Assembly: GCF_018128905.1 (NCBI RefSeq) | Contig: NZ_CP063808.1 | Coordinates: 5,580,001 to 5,644,000 of the forward strand | Origin: Streptomyces sp. A2-16 | GTDB lineage: Bacteria; Actinomycetota; Actinomycetes; Streptomycetales; Streptomycetaceae | Length of the DNA stretch: 64,000 nucleotides | Reading direction: 5' to 3' | Shown: positions 7,555-16,426 of the stretch, in pieces | Numbering within the stretch: the stretch's first letter is position 1 | Layout of the letters: every line of letters begins with the position of its first letter | The notes under the pieces: generated by a model | The model's database searches: none | Told to the model about the DNA's origin: nothing | What the model saw: the letters and a program-made list of their open reading frames with translations, nothing else | Program-made: the position numbers and the translations under genes

Positions 7555-8013
7555 TCACTGCTTGCCGCTCAGCCCCAGCACGGCCCTGACGCGCTTGCCC
7601 ACCGGTACGCGTTCCGCCGCGACCTCCCGGGCCAGGACATGCACGATCTCCAGACCGTGCCGACCGATGCGCTCGGGGTCCCGGGGGAACCTGCGCGGCA
7701 GGGCGGCGCTGCTGTCGTAGACCGTGACGACGACCGCCTCGTCGGTGCCCTCCAGCTCCAGGATGTACGGCCCGTTGCTGTGCCGGTCGGCGTTGGTGAC
7801 GAGCTCGCTCACCACGAGGAGCACTTCCTCCTCGGCGCGGTCACCGACGGCGGCACACCACTCGGTTCTGAGCCTGCCCAGGAACTCCGCGGCGAAGGAG
7901 CGCGCCTCGGCGATGCATCCCGGCTCCCCGGTGTAGTGCGCCGCCCGCCGCAGTGGTTCCACGGGCACGTCGAAACCAGTCGGTATCACTGCCCCGTCCA
8001 GGTGATCGATCAT
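7555..8013 (-). CDS. RsbW-like ATP-binding protein (anti-sigma factor/serine kinase family)
   Basis: 152 aa. A HATPase_c_2 domain has its N-box in LLVVSELVTNADRHS and a G1-like stretch in VVTVYDSSAALPRRF, then GRHGLEIVHVLA. This is the Streptomyces RsbW/SpoIIAB-like family, which binds sigma-B-type factors or their anti-anti-sigma proteins. It faces the sigma gene at 6516, so it is a candidate partner, though these kinases are numerous in Streptomyces and not always linked to their target. The ATG at 8013 has only a weak GAGAG site. Confidence 0.82.
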   Translation of the reverse strand: MIDHLDGAVIPTGFDVPVEPLRRAAHYTGEPGCIAEARSFAAEFLGRLRTEWCAAVGDRAEEEVLLVVSELVTNADRHSNGPYILELEGTDEAVVVTVYDSSAALPRRFPRDPERIGRHGLEIVHVLAREVAAERVPVGKRVRAVLGLSGKQ

Positions 8014-8109
8014 GCGTTTCTCTCTCGGAAGCCGGACTGGCCGGACGCTGCTGCACCAGTCCTCGTACCCCGAGCGGCGCGCCGCAGTCCAGGTGACGCG
8101 TCACACTGA

Positions 8110-9360
8110 TCAGGACACCTGACCGCTGTCCTGCGAGGCCGACTGTGCCGTCCCTGTGGTGGTGTCGGAGGCGAGGGGCGGCTGCGGTGCCGAGGAGTCG
8201 GGGGCGACGGGCTCGTCGCCCGAGGATTCACTGGTGGGCGGCTGCGAGGAGGGCGTGCTCGGGGCCGGTGAGGACGGGGCGGTGGAGGTCGGCGGGCACG
8301 GGCTCGGCGATCCGGAGGGGGTTCCGGTCGGTGTTCCGGTGGCTCCGGCCGACACGGAGACGCAGGGCGACGGAGAGCTCGGGGACGTCGGCGCGCTCGG
8401 TGTCGTCGGCGTGGACACGCTCACCGACGGGGACGGCTTGACCGGCGGGTCGGTCTTGTGGTCCTTGCCCCCGGTGTCGCCGCGGTGCCGGCCGATCCAG
8501 TCGTGGTGGTCGGGGTCGTAGATCACGAAGATGTTGATGACGGTCGTCGAGGGCGCGACCACGACCACGTTCGAGGGCCGGTACGCCGCCCAGGTGTCGC
8601 CGGTGCGCTTCGGCGTGGACTGCTGGGCGACCGGCGGGGTCAGCGGGTTGCCGCAGGCGCAGCGGGTGCGGGGCACTCCGTGGTCGTCGACGAGGACGGC
8701 GGTCCCGGCCTGGAGGACGGCCTGGTAGCTGGTGGCGGCGCCGTCGCGGTAGCCGTGGTTGGTGACGCGGGTGTCCATGCGCAGCTGGACGGGCGTGAGC
8801 GAGCGCAGGTAGGCGGGGACCCCGGACGGTTGGACGCCGGCGACCGAGGCGAACGCCTTGTTCTTCGCGGGGTCCGCCCCGAGGGCCTTGACCTGCTTCT
8901 CGACGTCGCAGCTAGAGACGTTGCGGGTACCGCCGTACAGGCCGGGTGCGGCGCCGTCGACGCCGCGTACGGCGTTCGCGGGTTCGGAGGAGCCGGTCGG
9001 GGTGGCGGAGACCGGCGGCACGGAGCTGTCCTTCGCGGTGGACTCGGTGAAGGGGTCGGGGCCCGTCTTGGCGGCCGCCTGGAGGAAGACCTCCCCGTCG
9101 CCGCCGGCCGAGGTGGAGCCGCCGCCGCCCTCGGAGCGAGTGAAGACGACCGCGAGGACCACGGCGGCCACCAGCGCGGCGGCGATCATCGCGACCCGGG
9201 GCGCCGACCTCCACCAGGGGCGGTCGGGTTCGGGCGTGGGTGCTCCGCCGCTGCTGCCCGGGGGTTGCGAGGGCGGGCCCGAAGGCGGCTGCGAGGGGCC
9301 CGACAGAGGGCCGGAGGGGGGCCCGGTGGGGCGGCCCGACGAAGGCGGTTCGACGCTCAC
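8110..9360 (-). CDS. Membrane-anchored DUF6777-type extracellular protein
   Basis: 416 aa. The N-terminal ~45 residues are a Pro/Gly/Ser-rich cytoplasmic tail. One transmembrane helix follows (MIAAALVAAVVLAVVFT). The outside domain (about residues 85-270) has four Cys (SSCDVEKQ, RCACGNP) and a VINIFVIYD strand, matching a family I recall as DUF6777 in Streptomyces. The last ~130 residues are low-complexity Ser/Pro/Thr, probably a wall-spanning linker. The GTG at 9360 is preceded by GGGAAGAAG. Function unknown. It is divergent from the streptophobe gene. Confidence 0.7.
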   Translation of the reverse strand: MSVEPPSSGRPTGPPSGPLSGPSQPPSGPPSQPPGSSGGAPTPEPDRPWWRSAPRVAMIAAALVAAVVLAVVFTRSEGGGGSTSAGGDGEVFLQAAAKTGPDPFTESTAKDSSVPPVSATPTGSSEPANAVRGVDGAAPGLYGGTRNVSSCDVEKQVKALGADPAKNKAFASVAGVQPSGVPAYLRSLTPVQLRMDTRVTNHGYRDGAATSYQAVLQAGTAVLVDDHGVPRTRCACGNPLTPPVAQQSTPKRTGDTWAAYRPSNVVVVAPSTTVINIFVIYDPDHHDWIGRHRGDTGGKDHKTDPPVKPSPSVSVSTPTTPSAPTSPSSPSPCVSVSAGATGTPTGTPSGSPSPCPPTSTAPSSPAPSTPSSQPPTSESSGDEPVAPDSSAPQPPLASDTTTGTAQSASQDSGQVS

Positions 9361-9519
9361 TGGTTCTTCTTCCCGACGCGGGACTCCTGCGGCGTGCGAT
9401 CCGATTACCCCGATTCGGCCGCATTTTTCCGCGACATACCTATTGTTTGCTCCGGTCCGGTGTCGCCCGCAAGCGGACGCGGACGGACCTCCCGGCAGGC
9501 GAGCCGTCCCCGCGCTGCT

Positions 9520-9531
9520 TAGCGTGGCAGG
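9520..9531 (+). promoter_or_regulatory. -10 box TAGCGT of a leaderless promoter
   Basis: TAGCGT (9520-9525), 6 nt, then the GTG start at 9532. There is no Shine-Dalgarno sequence. Confidence 0.5.
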
Positions 9532-10809
9532 GTGAGCCCGCGACCCCCCTCCGACCAGGCAGTCGTCGCCCAGCACGGCTGGGCGCGGGCCCTGGCCACG
9601 GTGCTGGCCGCGCTGATCGCCATGGGGGTGGTGGCCGCGCTGGGACTGTGGGCGGCGGGTGCGTCCGACCTCCCGGACAACGCGTTCCCCCGGGTCGTCG
9701 CGGCGACGGTCGTCACGGCCGTCGGCGGCACGATCAAGCTGTCGGGCGGTGCGGGCGGGCTCGCCGACGGCACGGCCGGGCTCACCGTGATCCCCCTGTC
9801 CGTGACCCTGACCGGGGCGCTGGTGCTCGGCGCGGGCTTCCTGCGGCCACTGCGGCACCGGGCCGTCACCGGCGGCCGGGAACTCGCCGGATGGGCCGCC
9901 CGGATCGCCGTCCTGTGGCTGCTCGCCCTGGTCGCCCTCGGCTACGCGGCCCGCCAGACGTTCAAGCTCTCCGTCGGCGACGACACGCTGAGCGACCTGG
10001 GCGATCTGTTCGGTGTCTCCCCCGAGGTCGGCTTCACCACGGACATTCCGCGGACCCTGCTGTCCGGCCTGCTGTGGCTGGCGGGCGTCCTGCTGCTGGC
10101 CCTGCTGGTCTCGCGCCGGGCGCCCCTGCCGGGGCAATTGCTGCGCCTCCAGGAGTCGGTGCGGCCCGCGGCGCACGCCATGGTCGTGGTCCTCCTCGCC
10201 TACGTCGTTCTCGGCACCCTCGTCGCCCTGGTCGTCGCGGCGACCCGGGGCCATGCCTCCGAGACACTCGCGGTGATCCTGCTGGGCCTGCCCAACCTGG
10301 TGTGGCTCGCCCTGACCATCGGCCTGGGCGCCACCTGGAACGGCCGGGTGGAGGGCCCCTTCGGACTGCCCATGCCGCACGTCCTGGACGAGGTGCTGCG
10401 CTCCAAGGACACCGCCACGCTCGATCTGAGCACGCTCGCCGAGCACGACGGCCGGATCTGGTGGCTGGTGGTCGTCGACGCCGTCCTGCTGCTCGCGGCC
10501 GCGTTCCTGATGGCGGCCCGCTCCCCCGCCCGCGTCCGCGCCTGGCAGCACGCGGTGCGCCTGGCGATCGCCCTCGCCCTGACGGTTCTGATGATCTGCC
10601 TCATGGGCCGGATCTCCGCCCACTACGGTCTGTCGGTGCTCGGCATCGGCGACCTCGGCGGCGGCCTGGGCGGAAAGCTGTTCCTGGAGCCGGAACTGTG
10701 GTCCGCGGTCGGCCTCGGCGCCCTGTGGGGCCTGGTCACCGGTTTCCTGGGCGCCCTGCTGGCGCGGCCGGTGCGGCGCAAAGGGGAGATCGAACCGGCT
10801 GACGCGTGA
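9532..10809 (+). CDS. Streptophobe-family polytopic membrane protein
   Basis: 425 aa, very hydrophobic, with about ten predicted transmembrane segments separated by short charged loops and a conserved GGTIKLSGGAGG region near residue 65. It resembles the actinobacterial streptophobe family, whose function is not established. The next gene (SnoaL-like) begins 44 bp downstream and may be cotranscribed. The GTG start is inferred from leaderless spacing. Confidence 0.75.
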   Translation: MSPRPPSDQAVVAQHGWARALATVLAALIAMGVVAALGLWAAGASDLPDNAFPRVVAATVVTAVGGTIKLSGGAGGLADGTAGLTVIPLSVTLTGALVLGAGFLRPLRHRAVTGGRELAGWAARIAVLWLLALVALGYAARQTFKLSVGDDTLSDLGDLFGVSPEVGFTTDIPRTLLSGLLWLAGVLLLALLVSRRAPLPGQLLRLQESVRPAAHAMVVVLLAYVVLGTLVALVVAATRGHASETLAVILLGLPNLVWLALTIGLGATWNGRVEGPFGLPMPHVLDEVLRSKDTATLDLSTLAEHDGRIWWLVVVDAVLLLAAAFLMAARSPARVRAWQHAVRLAIALALTVLMICLMGRISAHYGLSVLGIGDLGGGLGGKLFLEPELWSAVGLGALWGLVTGFLGALLARPVRRKGEIEPADA

Positions 10810-10853
10810 CGCGGGTCGTGGCAGGGTGCGCTCAGCCGACGAAAGGGCACCGC

Positions 10854-11267
10854 ATGACACTGGCTCTCGAGGACCGCCTCGCCGTGACCGAGCTGATCGC
10901 GCTGCACGGGCACCTGGTGGACGCCGGGGCGCTGGACCGGTTGCACGAGGTCTTCACCCCGGACGTCTGCTACGACCTGTCCGACTTCGGCCAGGGTGAA
11001 CTCACCGGACTCGACGCGATCGAGGAGGCGGCCCTGGCACTGGGCGCCGGGAACCCCGTGGCGCACCACGTCACGAACGTGTTCGTCGAGGAGATCACCG
11101 ACGGCCGGGTCCACGCCCGTTCCAAGGGCCTCGGCGTCATGGCGGACGGCTCGTGCGGCTCGGTCACGTACGAGGACACCGTGGTCCGGGTGGGCGCGGG
11201 GTGGCGGATCAGCCACCGTCGGGTGCTGGCCCGCCGGGTGCCGCTGAACGGCCTGGGCCAGGGCTGA
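10854..11267 (+). CDS. SnoaL-like/NTF2-fold protein
   Basis: 137 aa. The ATG at 10854 is chosen because GAAAGGG precedes it. A small alpha+beta cone fold of the SnoaL_4 type is suggested by LEDRLAVTELIALHGHLVDAGALDRLHEVFTPDV, TGLDAIEEAA and HHVTNVFVEEI. Members include dehydratases, isomerases and ring-hydroxylating dioxygenase beta-like proteins; the substrate cannot be read from context. Its stop codon abuts the stop of the kinase on the other strand. Confidence 0.75.
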   Translation: MTLALEDRLAVTELIALHGHLVDAGALDRLHEVFTPDVCYDLSDFGQGELTGLDAIEEAALALGAGNPVAHHVTNVFVEEITDGRVHARSKGLGVMADGSCGSVTYEDTVVRVGAGWRISHRRVLARRVPLNGLGQG

Positions 11268-12245
11268 CTACCTGGCGCGGACCACCGGTTGCGCCCAGTG
11301 GGGCGGGGGCTTCGGTCGGGTCTCCGGGGGTTCCACGGCCTTCAGGGCGACCTCGGTCGGCGGGTGGCCGCCCGTCGCCGCCGAGCGGAGGGCGGCGACG
11401 AAGTCGAGGCAGGAGTCGTGCCGGGCGTCGGGGGTCTTGGCGAGGGCCTTGGCGAACACCGCGTCCAGGGAGACCGGCAGGCCGGGCCGGGACTCGGACA
11501 GGGCGGGCGGGGCGTCGTACTGGTGGGCCCACAGCAGGGCCATGTCGTCGTCGCGGCGGAAGGGCGGATGGCCCGTCAGGGTCTCGTGGACCACGCAGGC
11601 GAAGCCGTAGACGTCGCAGCGGCCGTCGACGGGGCGGCCCGAGATCTGCTCGGGGGCCACGTAGTCGAGGGTGCCGACGAACTGGCCGACCGTCGTGAAC
11701 CCGGTCAGCGACAGCGACTTCTTCGTGAGACCGAAGTCGGTGAGGTAGGTGTGCTCGGGGTGGTCGCTGTCGGTGCCCCGGGAGACCAGGATGTTGCCGG
11801 GCTTCACGTCCCGGTGGACCAGTCCGTGCTCGTGGGCCGCGTCCAGCGCGGAGGCGACCTGGGCGGCGATCCGCAGCGCGGTCGGCAGCGGCAACGGCCC
11901 CTGGCGGTCCAGCAGATGGCGCAGGTCGCTGCCGGCGACGTACCGCATGGCGATGTACAGCACACCGTCCGTCTCGCCTGCCTCGAAGACGGGGATGATG
12001 TGCGGATGGTCGATCGCGGCGGCCACCCGGGACTCGTGGCTGAAGCGCTTGCGGAAGGTGTCGTTGCGGGCGAGCTCGGGGGCCAGCAGCTTCAGCGCCA
12101 CCGTGCGGTCCAGGCGCAGGTCCCGGGCCCGGTAGACGACGGCCATGCCACCGCGGCCGATCTCCTGCTCGATGCGGTAGTTCGCGACCTGCCGGCCGAC
12201 CAGTTCGGAGGGGCGGCCGGAGAAGAGGCTGGTCTCACGGGCCAT
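11268..12245 (-). CDS. Serine/threonine protein kinase (PknB/Hanks type, soluble)
   Basis: 325 aa. Full kinase domain at residues ~23-290: glycine loop GRGGMAVVYRA (30-40), catalytic Lys52 in VALKLL, catalytic loop HRDVKPGN (144-151), DFG at 170-172 and YVAPEQ. No transmembrane helix or PASTA repeat follows; the short C-terminal tail is Pro-rich. It is the last gene of a three-gene operon with an FHA-containing ABC transporter, and FHA domains bind phosphothreonine, so that transporter is the obvious substrate. The start overlaps the preceding gene by 11 bp. Confidence 0.92.
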   Translation of the reverse strand: MARETSLFSGRPSELVGRQVANYRIEQEIGRGGMAVVYRARDLRLDRTVALKLLAPELARNDTFRKRFSHESRVAAAIDHPHIIPVFEAGETDGVLYIAMRYVAGSDLRHLLDRQGPLPLPTALRIAAQVASALDAAHEHGLVHRDVKPGNILVSRGTDSDHPEHTYLTDFGLTKKSLSLTGFTTVGQFVGTLDYVAPEQISGRPVDGRCDVYGFACVVHETLTGHPPFRRDDDMALLWAHQYDAPPALSESRPGLPVSLDAVFAKALAKTPDARHDSCLDFVAALRSAATGGHPPTEVALKAVEPPETRPKPPPHWAQPVVRAR

Positions 12246-12801
12246 CGTGGGTCACGACCTGCGTCGGGGCGTGTCCGCCCGCCTGTTGCGTCGGGGGGTG
12301 TCCGCTCGCCTGCGGGCCCTCGTCGGTGGCGTAGGTGCTCAGCCGGGTCCCGTCGGCGTAGACCCAGCGCGCGTGCTGGGCGTCGTACAGCCACACGTGC
12401 TCCCCGTCGACGACCACCCCGATCCGCAGTCCCCGGGTGCGGCCGCGGAAGGCCTCCCCGTCGAGGCCACCGCGGCCCAGCTCCTCGACGGCGGCCCGGT
12501 AGCGGGTGAGGGTCTCGTCGGCGCGGGCCAGCAGGGGGCGAGGGTCGGCGGCGCGGGTGAGCGGGCTTTCGGGGGCGGGCGGGTCCTGGGGTACGGCGAC
12601 CAGGTGGCGGCCGTCGACCCAGGCAGACCAGCCGTTGGCGCACGCGACGTACGCCCAGTCGCCGCGCCGCTCGAGGAGCTGGACGGGCAGCAGCGGGTCG
12701 AGGGGCACGGTGGGGCGGGCCGGGTCGGGGGCCTCCCAGGCGGGCATGCCGAATCCGGGAACCACGTGGGTGGGCCGGAAGCCGGGGCTCGGCGTCGTCA
12801 T
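12235..12801 (-). CDS. Small SH3-like protein in the FHA-ABC/kinase operon
   Basis: 188 aa. Residues ~30-65 (LPVQLLERRGDWAYVACANGWSAWVDGRHLVAV) read like a bacterial SH3 domain. A predicted helix follows (ARADETLTRYRAAVEELGRG), then a beta stretch (RIGVVVDGEHVWLYDAQHARWVYADGTRL), and the tail is rich in Gly, His, Gln and Pro. There is no signal peptide. It sits between the transporter (8 nt upstream) and the kinase (11-bp overlap), so it is probably an adaptor or scaffold for the pair. Exact function unknown. Confidence 0.75.
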   Translation of the reverse strand: MTTPSPGFRPTHVVPGFGMPAWEAPDPARPTVPLDPLLPVQLLERRGDWAYVACANGWSAWVDGRHLVAVPQDPPAPESPLTRAADPRPLLARADETLTRYRAAVEELGRGGLDGEAFRGRTRGLRIGVVVDGEHVWLYDAQHARWVYADGTRLSTYATDEGPQASGHPPTQQAGGHAPTQVVTHDGP

Positions 12802-12809
12802 CGTGCCGC

Positions 12810-15143
12810 CTACTTCCGCATGACCGCGGGTTCGTGGCGGCGCAGCAGCCGGGAGACGACGTATCCGAAGAGCACCGACAGGACGATCAGCATGCCGATG
12901 TTCAGCAGCCATACGCCCGCCGAGTGCTTGAACAGCGGGTCGCCGGTGAGGTCGCCGGGCACGATGCGGGCGAGGCCGATGGTGCCGGCCATCGCGCCGA
13001 GCGCCCAGCGCGAGGGCACCAGCCAGGACAGCTGTTCGAGACCCGGCACGCCGTCGAGTTTCAGCAGGGCCCCGCAGAAGACGACCTGGACGATCGCGAG
13101 CAGCACGAGCAGCGGCATCGTCACCTCCTCCTTGCGCACCAGCGCGGAGACGAGCAGGCCGAGCATCATCGCCGTGAACGCCAGCAGGGCGACGGCGATC
13201 GTGATCTCGGCAAGGGGCGGCATCAACACGCCTTCGCCGCCGGGCGCGTTGAGGTCGACCCCGAGCAGGGCGACCAGGGTCAGGACCACCGCCTGGACGA
13301 CGGTGATCGCGCCCAGCACGACGACCTTGGACATCAGGTACGCCGATCTGGACAGGCCGACGGCCCGCTCGCGCTGGTAGATGACCCGCTCCTTCACCAG
13401 CTCGCGCACGGCGTTGGCGGCACCGGTGAGCACACCGCCGACACACAGGATGAGCAGGGCGTTCATCGCGGTGTCCCGGGTGAGCTGGCTGCCCGCGAGG
13501 GCCCGGGCCATGGCACCCATCACAAAGGGCAGGGCGATCATGATGACCAGGAAGGTGCGGTCGGCGCCGAGGGCAGCCGAGTAGCGGCGGATCAGGGTGC
13601 CGAGCTGGGCGCCGCGGCTGCGGGGCCGGGGCGGGGGCGCGATGATCACCGGCTCGGAGCGGGGCATCCGGGGCTGCGCGGTGGCCTCGGCGACGTACTG
13701 GTGCCGGAAGGGCGAGCGGTGGAAGTCGCCCGCCCAGTCGCGGTCCTGGTCGCGCTCGAAGGCTTCGAACGCCTCGGGCCACTGGGTGAAGCCGAAGTAG
13801 GCGAGGGCGTCCTCGGGCGGCCCGTAGTAGGCGATCTTCCCGCCGGGTGCGAGGACGAGCAGGCGGTCGCAGACGTCGAGGCTCAGGACGCTGTGGGTGA
13901 CGACGATGACCGTGCGGCCGTCGTCGGCGAGGCCGCGCAGCATGTGCATCACCGAGCGGTCCATGCCGGGGTCGAGACCGGAGGTCGGTTCGTCCAGGAA
14001 GAGCAGGGACGGTTTGGTGAGCAGTTCCAGGGCGACGCTGACCCTCTTGCGCTGTCCGCCGGAGAGGCTGTGCACGGGCTGCCCGGCGCGCTGCTCCAGA
14101 CCGAGTTCGCGGATGACCTCGTCGACGCGTTCGCGGCGCTCGGCCTTCGCGGTGTCCTGCGGGAAGCGCAGTTCGGCGGCGTAGGACAGGGCGCTGCGGA
14201 CGGTCAGCTGGGCGTGCAGGATGTCGTCCTGCGGGACCAGGCCGATGCGCTGGCGCAGTTCGGCGTAGTCGCGGTAGAGGTCGCGGCCGTCGTAGAGGAC
14301 GGTGCCGTGGTCGGCGGGGCGCTGGCCGGTGAGGGCATTGAGGAGGGTGGACTTGCCGGCGCCGCTCGGGCCCACGACGGCGAGCAGGCACTTCTCCCCC
14401 ACCGGGAAGGACACGTGGTCCAGCAGCGTCTTGCGGCCGTGGTCGACGGCGACCGTGAGGTCCTGGACGTCGAGGGAGACCTCGCCGGTGTCGACGTACT
14501 CCTGGAGCGTGTCGCCGACCAGGCAGAACGCCGAGTGGCCGATGCCGAGGATGTCACCGGGTCCCAGGGGGGCGCTGGTGACGGGCCGGCCGTTGAGGTA
14601 GGTGCCGTTGTGGCTGCCCAGGTCGACGATCTCGTACGTGCCGTCGGGCCGGGCGCGCAGCTCGGCGTGGCGGCGGGAGACGACCAGGTCGTCGATGACG
14701 AGGTCGTTGTCCTCGGCACGGCCGATACGGACGGTGCGGGTGGGCAGCGGACGCACGGCGGTGGGCTGGCGGAAGGTGCCGGTCAGGCCGGGCATCGAGA
14801 CGGCGGAGGGGCGCTCAGGGGTGGGGAGGCCCAGCACGACCGCGCAGGGGCCGTCGGCCGGGCTGCCGAAGCGGATCACGCTGCCGGGGCCGACGTCCCA
14901 CTCGTGGACGCGGCGGCCGTCGGCGTAGGTGCCGTTGGTGCTGTTCTCGTCCTCGAGAGTCCAATGGCCGGCCTCGGGTCGCAGCACCGCGTGGTGCCAC
15001 GAGACCCGGGCATCGTCGATGACGATGTCGCTCAACGGGTCGCGTCCGACGTGGTAGTCGTGGCCCGGGCTCATCACCGTGGAGCCGGTGTCGGTCTCCA
15101 GGACGAGCTCGGGCGCCGTCGGTGCGACCGGCCGCTCCGCCAT
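12810..15143 (-). CDS. ABC transporter fusion: two FHA domains + ATPase + ABC-2 permease
   Basis: 777 aa. FHA1 (~25-100; YHVGRDP, STNGTY), FHA2 (~135-210; VRIGRAEDNDLVI, SHNGTYLNG), an ABCG-type ATPase (~222-450; Walker A GPSGAGKS at 258-265, signature LSGGQRKR, Walker B LLFLDEPTSGLD) and an ABC-2 permease with about six helices (from ~530). This layout matches a half-size ABCG exporter controlled by phosphothreonine binding, as in the mycobacterial Rv1747 family. The kinase two genes downstream is the likely partner. Exported substrate unknown; lipids or envelope precursors are inferred for the family. Confidence 0.92.
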   Translation of the reverse strand: MAERPVAPTAPELVLETDTGSTVMSPGHDYHVGRDPLSDIVIDDARVSWHHAVLRPEAGHWTLEDENSTNGTYADGRRVHEWDVGPGSVIRFGSPADGPCAVVLGLPTPERPSAVSMPGLTGTFRQPTAVRPLPTRTVRIGRAEDNDLVIDDLVVSRRHAELRARPDGTYEIVDLGSHNGTYLNGRPVTSAPLGPGDILGIGHSAFCLVGDTLQEYVDTGEVSLDVQDLTVAVDHGRKTLLDHVSFPVGEKCLLAVVGPSGAGKSTLLNALTGQRPADHGTVLYDGRDLYRDYAELRQRIGLVPQDDILHAQLTVRSALSYAAELRFPQDTAKAERRERVDEVIRELGLEQRAGQPVHSLSGGQRKRVSVALELLTKPSLLFLDEPTSGLDPGMDRSVMHMLRGLADDGRTVIVVTHSVLSLDVCDRLLVLAPGGKIAYYGPPEDALAYFGFTQWPEAFEAFERDQDRDWAGDFHRSPFRHQYVAEATAQPRMPRSEPVIIAPPPRPRSRGAQLGTLIRRYSAALGADRTFLVIMIALPFVMGAMARALAGSQLTRDTAMNALLILCVGGVLTGAANAVRELVKERVIYQRERAVGLSRSAYLMSKVVVLGAITVVQAVVLTLVALLGVDLNAPGGEGVLMPPLAEITIAVALLAFTAMMLGLLVSALVRKEEVTMPLLVLLAIVQVVFCGALLKLDGVPGLEQLSWLVPSRWALGAMAGTIGLARIVPGDLTGDPLFKHSAGVWLLNIGMLIVLSVLFGYVVSRLLRRHEPAVMRK

Positions 15144-15231
15144 GCCTGAATTCTACCGATTCACCCCTTTGGCCGCCCGGCGGCGCGGATCGGACCACGG
15201 AGCGGCCGGAGCGGCGGCCCGGCGGCTCGGG

Positions 15232-15642
15232 TCAGGCCACCGGAGTGAAGAGTGCCGAGGCCATCCGGTGCATTCTCGCGGCATCCACGGACTCGGCGAG
15301 CAGTTCGTACTCGGTGGTGTCGTCGCTCGCGGCGATCCGGATCAGCCGACCGGCCGCCAACTCGTCGGCGGCCAGCTCCTGTTGGACCGGGTCGGCACAC
15401 CAGAGCCGCATGACGGTGGGCACGTCGAGCACGGTGTCGGCAACGGGGGCGAGGGCGCCCGCCGGGAAGTACCCGGCCTCCGGCTGGGGATCCAACCGGT
15501 CCGCCATCCAGGAGGCCCGGTCCCGTAACCACCACAGGGCGAGGGCCAGCGTGGGCGCGCGATAGGTTCCGAGGGGTACACCGATGCGCCGCCCGTCGCA
15601 GATGCCGTACCCCGTGACATGGCACAGGAATTCGTCGTGCAC
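15232..15642 (-). CDS. Hypothetical protein with a TTA codon
   Basis: 136 aa, unrecognised. It starts MHDEFLCHVTGYGI, has LALWWLRDRASWMADRL and an acidic middle, and ends with a helix (AESVDAARMHRMASALF). There are no transmembrane segments and no signal peptide. The Leu before RDRASW is encoded by TTA, so translation probably needs the bldA tRNA and would be growth-phase dependent. The codon pattern is otherwise normal for the genome. Confidence 0.6.
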   Translation of the reverse strand: MHDEFLCHVTGYGICDGRRIGVPLGTYRAPTLALALWWLRDRASWMADRLDPQPEAGYFPAGALAPVADTVLDVPTVMRLWCADPVQQELAADELAAGRLIRIAASDDTTEYELLAESVDAARMHRMASALFTPVA

Positions 15643-15969
15643 GATCCACTCCCCCGCTTGCTCCGTCCGGTTGTCGGCAGGACCTCGCTTCCGTGCGGCT
15701 CGTGTGCGTTGCGCGGCTCGTGCTGCTGTGCGTGACGGGCACCTCGCTGGATGTGAAGGCCCTGCAGTCGAGTATGTTCACTACTGAAACACTGTCACCA
15801 CATCTTTTTGGCCAGTCTCCTGGCATATTCACCGGCCCTCCTGGCCGAATTCTGACGGGTACACGCTCAAACCTCATGACCCGGGAAGTAATCGACGGTC
15901 ACGAGCCGCGCGGGCAGGGTTGTCTCACCAGGTCCCACCAGCACAGACGACCATGGAGGCTGATTTCCC
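15643..15969. other. Intergenic region between divergent genes
   Basis: 327 bp between a minus-strand gene and the SnoaL-like gene. It holds a locally AT-richer tract (about 15775-15860, with a T5 run near 15815) that probably carries promoters. A GGGTAC at 15857-15862 lacks a correctly spaced GNNT. No coding sequence is supported. Confidence 0.5.
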
Positions 15970-16353
15970 ATGTCCGCGAACACGGACCGTTACGAGAACG
16001 CCGTCGCCCGCTACTTCGAAGCCTGGAACGCCCGGGAGCCGGAGGCACGCGCCAAGGCCGTGGCCGCCGCCTGGGCGGTGGGCGGCGGTTACACCGACCC
16101 TCTCGCCGACGCGGTCGGCCACGACCGGATCGCCGCGGTGATCGCGGCGGCCCACGAGCAGTTCCCCGGTTTCGCGTTCCGGCTCACCGGCCCCGTCGAG
16201 GGGCATCACGAGACCGCGCGGTTCTCCTGGGAGCTGGTGAGCGACGCCGACGGGTCGGCGCCCGTCGCCGGATCCGATGTGGTCGCCCTGGCCGGGGACG
16301 GCCGGATCAGGAGCGTGTACGGCTTCCTGGACCGGCTGCCGGCAGGGGCGTGA
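15970..16353 (+). CDS. SnoaL-like (NTF2-fold) polyketide cyclase family protein
   Basis: 127 aa. The ATG at 15970 follows GGAGG (15955-15959). RYENAVARYFEAWNAREPEARAKAV, YTDPLADAVGHDRIAAVI and FPGFAFRLTGPVEGHHETARFSWEL match the SnoaL-like small isomerase/lyase fold. The SWEL strand and HH pair line the usual pocket. No biosynthetic cluster is adjacent, so this is probably a stand-alone enzyme of unknown substrate. Confidence 0.8.
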   Translation: MSANTDRYENAVARYFEAWNAREPEARAKAVAAAWAVGGGYTDPLADAVGHDRIAAVIAAAHEQFPGFAFRLTGPVEGHHETARFSWELVSDADGSAPVAGSDVVALAGDGRIRSVYGFLDRLPAGA

Positions 16354-16426
16354 AGGGGCGGTCGCGATGAGTTCTGCCCTCGCCGGTGGTCTCTTGAAGA
16401 GGTAGCCGTCGACGAGGGAGAACATC

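Noticed and set aside
15693..15790. Cys-containing plus-strand frame (starting GTG at 15693) as a second cysteine leader peptide
   Set aside because: It does not end near a Cys pair, lacks the basic start of such leaders and is not followed by sulfur genes.
15857..15862. GGGTAC as a sigma-B promoter for the SnoaL-like gene
   Set aside because: No GNNT element lies 14-16 nt upstream, unlike the two sites at 6332 and 6407.
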